A DNA stretch of 5,929 nucleotides from Nitrososphaerota archaeon (GTDB taxonomy: Archaea; Thermoproteota; Nitrososphaeria; Nitrososphaerales; Gagatemarchaeaceae): assembly GCA_003135575.1 (NCBI GenBank), contig PLCG01000086.1:35272-41200 (forward strand). Reading direction: 5' to 3'. Shown here in pieces: positions 1 through 4,903 of this stretch. Below the pieces are notes generated by a model. The model had not been told where the DNA came from, searched no databases, and was given only the letters and a program-made list of their open reading frames with translations. Position numbers and translations under genes: made by a program. The first letter of the stretch is position 1, and every line of letters begins with the position of its first letter.

Positions 1-53
1 TTCGAGCCCCGGGGGGTTCGGAACCTGGATTCTTCCGACGAACTGGATTCCAT
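1..53 (-). CDS. N-terminus of an unrecognised protein, cut by the window edge
   Basis: An ATG at 53-51 opens a minus-strand frame that stays open to the window edge, giving 17 codons that begin MESSSSEESRFRTPRGS. The family is not recognised. The case for coding is comparative: a second locus at 5626-5558 begins with a related peptide, and across the shared ESR(F/Y)RTPRGS block the nucleotide differences are silent (TCC/TCT, AGG/CGG, GGC/GGT) or conservative (Phe/Tyr). Both loci also have a TTTTTATG box A 24-25 nt before the ATG, which fits leaderless or near-leaderless archaeal transcription. The acidic/serine-rich start followed by a basic RxRTPRG stretch resembles a cytoplasmic tail, but nothing further can be said without the rest of the gene. 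It lies 72 nt downstream of the 126-653 gene on the same strand and seems to have its own promoter. Confidence 0.5.
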   Translation of the reverse strand, partial: MESSSSEESRFRTPRGS

Positions 54-77
54 TCTAGAATCATAAGCGGCCTGCAG

Positions 78-85
78 CATAAAAA
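78..85 (-). promoter_or_regulatory. Box A (TATA) of the left-edge gene
   Basis: On the minus strand this reads TTTTTATG, with 24 nt between it and the ATG at 53. The same octamer sits 25 nt before the paralogous start at 5626. Conservation of motif and spacing in both copies, while much of the spacer has diverged, supports a real archaeal TATA box. Its centre is about 29 nt from the start codon, so the leader would be absent or only a few nucleotides long. Confidence 0.5.
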
Positions 86-125
86 TGCCACGGTCTGAGG
101 TTCGAATCGGATTGTCGGAACCCGC

Positions 126-653
126 TTAGCAAAACACAGTGACTAGCCCATCATCAACTGTAATTTTGGGGTCGGTTCCAGTCGCGGACTTGATGATTCC
201 GCCGATGTACTGCTTGAGGAAGGCAGACCAATTCGGGCCGTACGGGTGCTCGAACAATAGCCTCCGGTTCGGGCCGCTACCAGCGACGTTGAAGCTGTAC
301 CACCTGGAGTAAGTAGAGAGCGGTCGAAAGTAGTGCTCGATTAGTCCGTCGATTTCGAACTCGAGGCTCAGGAACGCGAACGTCTTCTTGACGAGCTTTG
401 GGCCTAGCTCTCTCCCGAGCCTTTCCATTTCGCCCACCTCGATTGCGCTGAGCATCCCCATGAAGAGGGGCTTGTTCAAGGGGACCGCCTCGACATGGTC
501 GGCTATCCTGTCGAAAGAAGTGTACTTTGCTAGGATCTGGCCAACTAGGGAGTTCACGTTGATGCCGCGCTGCTCCGCCTCCCTATCAAGCCCGGTCTTT
601 ACCTTGCTTAGGATTCTGTAGCCAACGTGGACGAACTTCTTCTCGAGGCTCAT
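126..653 (-). CDS. Ribbon-helix-helix-type DNA-binding protein, archaeal family
   Basis: Intact 175-aa protein, ATG start at 653 and TAA stop at 128-126. Residues about 5-45 read like an RHH/Arc-type module: a short strand (KFVHVGYRI), a helix (SKVKTGLDREAEQRG) and a second helix (VNSLVGQILAKY). A helical middle follows. The C-terminal half (about 90-175) is alpha/beta and contains a pattern FEHPYGPNWSAFLKQYI, recalling the 'H-x-L-G-x-x-W-S-x-F-L-x-x-Y' pattern of a large Nitrososphaerota family of roughly 170-aa hypothetical proteins starting with 'LDxEAxxxGISxNSLVNxIL'. That match is from memory. Known role: none established; DNA binding and regulation of the divergent adhesin gene are inferences. 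Codons are strongly C/G-ending, like the gene at the right edge. A TATA element centred near 678 lies about 25 nt from the ATG, so the mRNA is probably leaderless. The start is well fixed. Confidence 0.85.
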   Translation of the reverse strand: MSLEKKFVHVGYRILSKVKTGLDREAEQRGINVNSLVGQILAKYTSFDRIADHVEAVPLNKPLFMGMLSAIEVGEMERLGRELGPKLVKKTFAFLSLEFEIDGLIEHYFRPLSTYSRWYSFNVAGSGPNRRLLFEHPYGPNWSAFLKQYIGGIIKSATGTDPKITVDDGLVTVFC

Positions 654-670
654 AGAGGTTTAGACCATTC

Positions 671-684
671 ACAAATATATAAGC
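671..684. promoter_or_regulatory. Shared, nearly symmetric TATA element in a divergent intergenic region
   Basis: The core AAATATATAA on the plus strand (TTATATATTT on the minus) is almost palindromic and could serve as box A in either direction. Its centre near 678 lies about 25 nt from the ATG at 653 (minus) and about 28 nt from the in-frame ATG at 706 (plus). The spacing is good for leaderless transcription of the minus gene. For the plus gene it would place the transcript start at the 706 ATG or produce an 80-nt leader for the ATG at 787. Confidence 0.6.
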
Positions 685-721
685 CGCGCTTCATGTAAAA
701 CGGTAATGGCGCAAAGCGCGC

Positions 722-758
722 CGCCTGTGCAACTTTATTGCACTTTGTGGCACAGGCG
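722..758. repeat. Perfect 9-bp inverted repeat upstream of the DUF3494 gene
   Basis: The arms are CGCCTGTGC (722-730) and GCACAGGCG (750-758), separated by 19 nt with centres 28 bp apart. The element lies between the shared TATA box and the preferred ATG at 787. As DNA it could be an operator for a dimeric regulator; as RNA it would form a 9-bp, GC-rich hairpin in the leader. A palindrome here is more natural in a regulatory region than in the N-terminal codons of an ORF starting at 706, which is part of why 787 is preferred. Confidence 0.5.
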
Positions 759-786
759 TCTAAATAGCGGGATTAGGTTAACTCGC

Positions 787-2493
787 ATGTCTGCCATGGA
801 CGCCAAATGGACAACAGATAGCCGGTTCGAATGGAAGGCATTTACGGCCTTGGGCATCGCTTCGCTCATGATCCTGGCTATTGTGGCCAACGCACAGCCC
901 ATTCCTCGCGCGGCGGCAATGAGCCCGCCTAAACCACCAAGCTTAGGAACTGCAGCTGGCTTCGGGGTTCTCTCCGCTGGGGCAGTCAGCAACACAGGTC
1001 CTTCCAATGTCACAGGGAACCTCGGAGTCTATCCAAGCGCAGCTGTCATCGGATTTCCACCAGGAGTAGTTACGGGGACTGTATACAAGGATGATTCAGT
1101 AGCGCTTCAGGCGAAGAGCGATCTTGCCGGCGCCTACAATACGCTGGCGGCCGATTCATGCACCCGTGACCTGACACACCAGAACTTGGGAGGACTCACG
1201 CTTACGCCCGGCGTCTACTGCTACTCCTCCGCAGCGTCATTGACCGGGACGCTCACTCTCAATACTGGGAAAAACTTGAATGCCCTGTACGTCTTCCAGA
1301 TAGCAGGCTCGCTCAGCACTTCGAGTAGCTCGTCTGTCATCATAACCAGCGGTAGTGGTTGCAACGTCTTCTGGCAGGTCGGAGGCGCCGCGTTCTTGGG
1401 CAGGCACTCCACCTTCGAGGGAAGTATCCTCTCGGTCGGCAGCATAACGATGGGCACCGGCGCGAACAGCACGGGCGCGGCGATGACGCAAGGCGGCTCG
1501 GTTACGCTGGCCACTAACCACGTCGGTGCCTATACGTCCGCCATGCCCTGCTGGCAGCAGCAGGTAACAAACTTAGCACTGCCATCGGCAGGCTGTTTCG
1601 AAGCAAGTTTCCCCGTCGTGCAGTGGATTGCAGGTGGAAGCAACTGTGTCGAGCCAAAGGGAGGTCCTCTCGCAGGTGGTACTCAAGGTAATGACTATGA
1701 GGCTTCGTCGGCGACCAACATTTACGAGGCGCAAGGATACGTAAGCGCGGCCAGCGGTCTAACATCTGAGTATGACAGCAAACGACCATATGGGAGCACC
1801 GGTCAAAACTTTTACGGAATACAGGATAATACTAATACATTTTCCACCACCTACAATGGTAGTTCCACTACCGGCTGGGAACAGTTTGCCTTTCTAAACA
1901 ATGCCTCTGCTGCGGCAGGGTATGTGTTCATAGAGTATTGGCTAATAGGCTGGTTTTCTACACACACTTCGTGCCCAAGCACACATCCATCATATCTCTC
2001 TGTTTGGCGACCCGATAGCATTATTCTCCCCTATAGTTGCTGGGCGAATAGCGCCCTCGCATATCATACGCCCGAAGAAGACCCCTCAGGGATACTAAAC
2101 TACCAACTCAAGGGGTACGCGAATATTAATGGTAATGACGAAAGCGTTTTTTGCAATGGCCCGAGTTGCTACGCAACAGCGGTTCCATACACAGTTCTCA
2201 ACCTTGCCGGCGGTTGGACATCTAGCGAATGGAACATCTTGGGCTTTCAATCCAGCTCGGGCGCGTGCTTCAATATCACCCCTCCTGTCAGCGACCCGTG
2301 TCCGAACCCTTCGGGAAGTCCATCGATGACAATCTACAACTACCTCTATAACTCCTCAGGACAAGTATTACTCGAGTCTTGCATTTCTAATCAGGGATGG
2401 ACGGCCGAGTACAATAATCTCAATCTGAAAACTTGCACGGTTGCTAACAGCCAAGGTGGCGGCTATATGTACTTCACAGAAGGCTACCCATAG
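787..2493 (+). CDS. Secreted DUF3494 (ice-binding-like) protein with a second cysteine-rich extracellular domain
   Basis: From the ATG at 787 the product is 568 aa; the frame opens at an ATG at 706 (595 aa; numbering below uses that start). 787 is preferred because it puts a hydrophobic segment (about 46-60, ending ANA before QP) in a normal signal-peptide position with a likely AxA cleavage after 63. Residues about 80-274 are a clear DUF3494 domain, the beta-solenoid of type I ice-binding proteins and related adhesins: FGVLSAGAVSNTGPSNVTG, LGVYPS, GFPPG, LTPGVYCY, TLTLN, NVFWQVG and a closing SVTLATNHV all fit the family. Residues about 290-595 form another secreted domain with about ten Cys, many aromatics and FIEYWLIGW, resembling an unnamed domain with a WxQF...xQYWLI pattern in secreted bacterial and fungal proteins (from memory). 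There is no C-terminal anchor, so release or surface association is inferred. Many DUF3494 proteins are not proven to bind ice; adhesion is the alternative. The 3' half looks more AT-rich than the 5' half, consistent with domain fusion. Confidence 0.88.
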   Translation: MSAMDAKWTTDSRFEWKAFTALGIASLMILAIVANAQPIPRAAAMSPPKPPSLGTAAGFGVLSAGAVSNTGPSNVTGNLGVYPSAAVIGFPPGVVTGTVYKDDSVALQAKSDLAGAYNTLAADSCTRDLTHQNLGGLTLTPGVYCYSSAASLTGTLTLNTGKNLNALYVFQIAGSLSTSSSSSVIITSGSGCNVFWQVGGAAFLGRHSTFEGSILSVGSITMGTGANSTGAAMTQGGSVTLATNHVGAYTSAMPCWQQQVTNLALPSAGCFEASFPVVQWIAGGSNCVEPKGGPLAGGTQGNDYEASSATNIYEAQGYVSAASGLTSEYDSKRPYGSTGQNFYGIQDNTNTFSTTYNGSSTTGWEQFAFLNNASAAAGYVFIEYWLIGWFSTHTSCPSTHPSYLSVWRPDSIILPYSCWANSALAYHTPEEDPSGILNYQLKGYANINGNDESVFCNGPSCYATAVPYTVLNLAGGWTSSEWNILGFQSSSGACFNITPPVSDPCPNPSGSPSMTIYNYLYNSSGQVLLESCISNQGWTAEYNNLNLKTCTVANSQGGGYMYFTEGYP

Positions 2494-2758
2494 GCGCAAC
2501 GGCATCCTTCGTGCGCATCAGCATGCTCTAGACTAGACTCCACTCTCACTAAAAGCCTCACGAGATTCCGGCGTAGCGAATACAAGTCATGGCCCGCTGC
2601 AACCCCCTATTCATTTTTCCCTGCCCGTCTCGTTCTTCGCTGGCAGGCACTAGATAATTGTTCCAGTCATTCCATCCATCGGAGGCCTTCTGAGGTGGGA
2701 GAGTTGAAGCTACCTTCGCACCGCGACCTACCCCGATTAGGTATTCTACTCTCCCGAG

Positions 2759-2770
2759 AAGATTAATCTT
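2759..2770. repeat. Perfect 12-bp palindrome
   Basis: AAGATTAATCTT equals its own reverse complement. It is AT-rich and sits in the gene-poor stretch. A DNA-binding dimer site is possible, but one perfect 12-mer is only mildly unexpected by chance. Confidence 0.3.
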
Positions 2771-2801
2771 TCAACGCCACTATCGAAGGGTTCATCGACT
2801 C

Positions 2802-2821
2802 AGAATATGGGGATATATTCT
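2802..2821. repeat. Short hairpin, 7-bp arms and 6-nt loop
   Basis: The arms are AGAATAT (2802-2808) and ATATTCT (2815-2821), flanking GGGGAT. The hairpin lies 25 nt past the last stop (2846) of the decayed minus-strand gene. It could be a 3'-end structure, but it is AT-rich, has no clear oligo-T tract and may be chance. Confidence 0.25.
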
Positions 2822-2845
2822 CACTGGCCGTTCGCCTTTTAGTTG

Positions 2846-3066
2846 CTAGTCTTGGCCACCTCTTAACCATCCATGCCAGGTTGCGCAGACTCTTCTCGTC
2901 TCCGCACCAGCAGAGTAGGACCCAGCAGAACCCACAAGCTTCACCCAGAAGTTTCCATAGACCGATGATCCCTTCGTCTCGTGCGCGAGCTGTGTTACGG
3001 GGACCTCGCAAGTCGCACCTACTTGTGAACGCGCTGGGACGCCCGCTACGGCAGGACCGCCTACGG
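2846..3066 (-). pseudogene. Frameshifted 3' continuation of the Ser/Thr-rich surface-protein gene
   Basis: Right after the stop of the 3513-3061 frame, the frame one nucleotide back continues open to a TAG at 2848-2846. It gives TVGGPAVAGVPARSQVGATC, then EVPVTQLAHETKGSSVYGNF and WVKLVGSAGSYSAGAETRRV. This alternates Val/Thr/Gly-rich strands with turns, as in a secreted Ig-like or pilin-like beta domain, and its codons are mostly purine-first, as in real coding sequence. The natural reading is one longer surface protein whose 3' part was moved out of frame by a one-base change between about 3064 and 3110. The last dozen residues (from about 2890) look less protein-like, so a second lesion may be present. 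A sequencing error or programmed -1 shift is possible, but I see no slippery heptamer. Confidence is moderate because no homologue could be checked. Confidence 0.42.
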
Positions 3067-3513
3067 TGCCATTAGCTGGCTCACAGTGGTGGCTGTTTCG
3101 GTGGCAGTAACTGTGGAAATGGTTGGGGCGGAGATTCCCGTGGCCGTTGAGCTGCTGTTGGTATTAGTACTGCGTGTAGAGTTACTGGCGGTGGCAGACG
3201 TAGTGTGGGTCGTGAATGATTGGCCTGTAGTGGTGTAGGTGGCGGTCGCCATGTTGAGGCCTGTAATCACCTGCACTTGGCAGTTTTCCAGCTGCAAAGG
3301 CATGGAGCTCTTGTTCACGACCGTCAGGGCGCAGACACCGGTCGCCAGCGCGCAAGAGACATTTCTTGCTGATATTGCCCCGGCCAACGGCACCACGGAT
3401 GGAATAGATTGAGGTATTGTGACGCCTGATGCAGTCATGGTAGAAGGTACTGCGGTCTGAGATGGGAAGGAGTAGTTCGCAAACGCCCCGAGCGCCAGCA
3501 CTCCCACGAGCAC
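3061..3513 (-). CDS. Membrane-anchored Ser/Thr-rich surface protein, probably damaged
   Basis: The open frame from GTG 3513 gives 150 aa: a hydrophobic start, a small domain with three Cys (C54, C61, C78) and N-x-S/T sequons, then a Ser/Thr-rich tail (about 91-146) resembling a glycosylated stalk. Four sequons are visible (N51, N67, N111, N119). The GTG is unlikely to be the biological start because it cuts a membrane helix in half: the frame is open upstream to a TAA, and the codons read SEYKTQIGIAVTIVLVGVLA, a cytoplasmic tail plus complete TM helix. No ATG, GTG or TTG lies in that extension. An ATA at 3555-3553 is preceded at 7 nt by GGTGA, a fair archaeal Shine-Dalgarno, and by a TATA box at 3597-3590. 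The 3' end is probably frameshifted as well. Likely role: envelope or extracellular protein of unknown function; not recognised as a named family. Gene remnant is about as likely as functional gene. Confidence 0.55.
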   Translation of the reverse strand: MLVGVLALGAFANYSFPSQTAVPSTMTASGVTIPQSIPSVVPLAGAISARNVSCALATGVCALTVVNKSSMPLQLENCQVQVITGLNMATATYTTTGQSFTTHTTSATASNSTRSTNTNSSSTATGISAPTISTVTATETATTVSQLMAP

Positions 3514-3589
3514 TATCGTGACGGCAATTCCAATCTGCGTTTTGTATTCGGATATCTTGACTTCACCAGGAGCCGGTATGTTGGGATTC

Positions 3590-3597
3590 GTTTATAC
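3590..3597 (-). promoter_or_regulatory. Box A of the Ser/Thr-rich protein gene
   Basis: The minus strand reads GTATAAAC. A transcript starting about 26 nt downstream (near 3567) would carry a roughly 12-nt leader containing the GGTGA at 3567-3563 just before the ATA at 3555. The fit of TATA, SD and that codon makes 3555 the best candidate for the original start. Confidence 0.4.
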
Positions 3598-3644
3598 TAC
3601 TACGCATTAGAACGCGTTCTGACGACCATACTAATCTGTAGTAT
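3594..3644. promoter_or_regulatory. Dyad-rich divergent control region, candidate operator
   Basis: This region between two divergent genes has nested symmetry: a perfect 12-bp palindrome AGAACGCGTTCT (3609-3620), outer arms ATACTAC (3594-3600) and GTAGTAT (3638-3644), and inner arms ATTAG (3606-3610) and CTAAT (3631-3635). The outer and inner dyads are centred near 3619-3621, the 12-mer at 3614.5. The outer left arm overlaps the minus-strand TATA box and the right arm overlaps the start of the likely plus-strand TATA (ATTAATAG, 3643-3650), so a bound regulator would be placed to control both. Autoregulation by the adjacent wHTH gene is inferred. Confidence 0.45.
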
Positions 3645-3650
3645 TAATAG
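3643..3650 (+). promoter_or_regulatory. Possible box A of the wHTH gene
   Basis: ATTAATAG is centred near 3646. A transcript start about 26 nt on would fall near 3672, leaving a leader of about 9 nt before the TTG at 3681. A second AT-rich run (AGAATTAAAG, 3661-3670) is too close to that start to be its TATA. Confidence 0.35.
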
Positions 3651-3680
3651 GAACTCGACAAGAATTAAAGCGTTGCCAAC

Positions 3681-4122
3681 TTGCTAGACAAAGAACCCTC
3701 CGAAGATTCTGCCACTTACGACGTTTCGCTGAAGGGGACGACTTTTAAGGTGTACCGATACACGTATAGGGCCAATGATGCGGTAAGGGTGAACGAAGTA
3801 CAAAAGAGACCTAAAGCTGAGCTCTCCGTCGGTAGCCCAATACTACCTGCAGAAGCTTCTCAGGATGGGACTCATCCGCCAAGATTCCCAGGGTTACGTG
3901 ATTAACAAGGTAGTCTTTGAGAACGTAATCAGGTTTAGAAGGACATTGATCCCATTCCAAGCCGCCTACACAACTTTTTTCGCCGGATCGCTCCTCATAC
4001 TGATGACGTTGCTAAGACCTCCGAACATAAATGCGGCGCATTTCTACGCGTTGGCGGCCCTGAGCATCGCGTTGCTAATATCCATCTTTGAAACAAGGAA
4101 GATATTGAGACGCCTTTCATAA
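3681..4122 (+). pseudogene. Membrane-bound winged-helix regulator split by a single-base frameshift
   Basis: Two overlapping frames join into one protein. The first (TTG 3681) gives about 43 residues ending KGTTFKVYRYTYRANDAVRV and NEVQKR, the first helices of a winged HTH. It then turns into unlikely sequence and stops at 3905. From CTA at 3811 the next frame supplies LKLSSPSVAQYYLQKLLRMG, the recognition helix, then LIRQDSQGYVINKVVF, the wing. It ends with two TM helices (AYTTFFAGSLLILMTLL and HFYALAALSIALLISIF) and a basic tail, stop at 4122. Dropping one C at 3810/3811 gives a continuous protein of about 146 aa with the order I associate with a Nitrososphaerota family: wHTH with '(V/N)EVQ...LSSPSxAxYHLxKLxxxGL', 'RxRRTLIPF', then two helices. 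Expected role: membrane-tethered transcription regulator; signal and targets unknown. As sequenced the product lacks a complete HTH. The fragment starting at ATG 3865 (85 aa) could still make the wing and membrane part. A sequencing error is the main alternative to a pseudogene. Confidence 0.75.
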
Positions 4123-4129
4123 TAGACTG

Positions 4130-4151
4130 TGGTAATGACTATGGTAATGAG
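4130..4151. repeat. Two direct TGGTAATGA copies
   Basis: TGGTAATGA occurs twice with a 12-nt period, just after the stop of the wHTH gene. It is short; a chance duplication or a small binding site cannot be told apart. Confidence 0.25.
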
Positions 4152-4241
4152 CGGACCGTCTATCACCCACCTCCAAGGCTCTGGATTCGCCTCAGGGCGG
4201 GTTCGACCACACAGTACTACATCGCATCGAAATTCTACAAA

Positions 4242-4259
4242 CACTGTGTGCCTACAGTG
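4242..4259. repeat. Small hairpin in the intergenic region
   Basis: The arms are CACTGT (4242-4247) and ACAGTG (4254-4259) with a 6-nt loop. It lies about 120 nt after the wHTH stop and 50 nt before the next TATA box. A weak 3'-end structure or chance are both reasonable. Confidence 0.22.
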
Positions 4260-4309
4260 CCGTACCGGAATTCCCCGTCACACACGGAGCGGGCGTTCTA
4301 CTCACTAGA

Positions 4310-4317
4310 CTTATACG
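4310..4317 (+). promoter_or_regulatory. Box A of the small coiled membrane protein gene
   Basis: CTTATACG is centred near 4313, about 32 nt before the ATG at 4345. With start-site selection about 26 nt downstream the leader would be around 6 nt, too short for a Shine-Dalgarno. This supports the 4345 start and independent transcription. Confidence 0.5.
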
Positions 4318-4344
4318 CCCGAGCGTAACAACGGACCACGAATC

Positions 4345-4755
4345 ATGAAACCTCGAAGAACTGGAATAGGAACATCAGTCCTAGCTCTTTCTATCATCGG
4401 AGTGGTTCTAGCAGCAGCATTCGCGTACTATTACGCTACTACGGAGAGTCAAATCTCAACCCTCAAGCAGTCTGGGCACTCGTTTTGCTTGACTGTCAGT
4501 GCAGCTATTTCCAGTCTGTCAACTACACTCTCCAATATCACTCTGACCCTTCAGGCGCAGATTCAGAACGACAGTTCACTGATTGCGGCGCTCAATTCAA
4601 CCAAACCAGTAGGCTATGAAGGTATGATTGCCACACTAAATGCTGAGATCAAGCAAGACTTAGCCATCGTGCAAGATTTAGCCCCCATCGTGAGTGATTC
4701 CAACCACCTTGCCCAAATCTCCCCAGCAAACACTTTTTGCGCATCAGTCCCCTGA
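4345..4755 (+). CDS. Small single-pass membrane protein with an extracytoplasmic helical domain
   Basis: Intact 136-aa protein starting MKPRRTGIGTS. The basic N-terminus followed by a hydrophobic helix (about 11-30) predicts a signal anchor with the rest outside. Residues about 33-120 are rich in Ala, Leu, Ser, Gln and Ile and likely form two or three amphipathic helices, possibly a coiled coil. Two cysteines (C48 and C132) bracket the extracytoplasmic part and could form a disulfide that closes a hairpin. N-x-S/T sequons at N64, N75 and N84 would allow archaeal N-glycosylation. No enzymatic motif is visible and I do not recognise a named family. A TATA box at 4310-4317 gives it its own promoter. 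Position among other exported proteins suggests a cell-surface role, which is inference. Signal-anchored pilin-like protein is an alternative, but no clear prepilin-peptidase site is seen. Confidence 0.75.
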   Translation: MKPRRTGIGTSVLALSIIGVVLAAAFAYYYATTESQISTLKQSGHSFCLTVSAAISSLSTTLSNITLTLQAQIQNDSSLIAALNSTKPVGYEGMIATLNAEIKQDLAIVQDLAPIVSDSNHLAQISPANTFCASVP

Positions 4756-4903
4756 CCATACAGAAGACATGTAAAGTACAGATGAGAGAACGAACGTACT
4801 GAAATGCATCCATCTGACGAACAATAAGAGGACAGAGGACGGGCGCAGCCCTTACCCTAATCAGTTTGGGAACCTATCTTTCCGAGCACAATGCACTTTT
4901 GAC
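4756..4903. other. Intergenic stretch with a short tandem repeat
   Basis: No gene or clear promoter is seen. AGAGGAC occurs twice in immediate tandem (about 4827-4840), and GAACGAACG near 4789 shows a smaller tandem motif. Neither has a recognisable function. Confidence 0.3.

Larger units (their letters stand above)
2494..2845. other. Intergenic stretch without a convincing gene
   Basis: No reading frame here has family features. A minus-strand frame (3011-2763, 82 codons) crosses the right part, but it overlaps a better-supported frame of the decayed gene at 2846-3066, and its Trp/Cys-rich early part looks accidental. Two symmetric elements lie near the right end: a perfect 12-bp palindrome AAGATTAATCTT (2759-2770) and a 7-bp-arm hairpin (2802-2821). 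They would sit downstream of the minus-strand gene and could belong to its 3' end. I see no promoter, RNA gene or mobile-element end. Confidence 0.4.

Noticed and set aside
706..786. Start of the DUF3494 gene at ATG 706
   Set aside because: It would put about 50 polar residues before the signal peptide and encode them across a perfect inverted repeat. Not excluded, since TATA spacing fits; 787 is only preferred.
735..1789. Minus-strand ORFs of 91-97 aa opposite the DUF3494 gene
   Set aside because: Antisense shadows of a strongly supported domain; no family features or promoters.
2129..2329. 66-aa plus-strand ORF inside the DUF3494 gene
   Set aside because: Out-of-frame shadow lying wholly within the well-supported secreted protein.
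2763..3011. 82-aa minus-strand ORF
   Set aside because: Its early part is Trp/Cys-rich and unlike a known fold, and it overlaps a more coding-like frame that continues the neighbouring surface-protein gene. It remains a weak alternative.
3061..3115. Programmed -1 ribosomal frameshift in the surface-protein gene
   Set aside because: No slippery heptamer or downstream pseudoknot is evident; decay or sequencing error is simpler.
4044..4244. 66-aa minus-strand ORF over the end of the wHTH gene
   Set aside because: Overlaps the two TM helices of a recognisable protein and has no features of its own.
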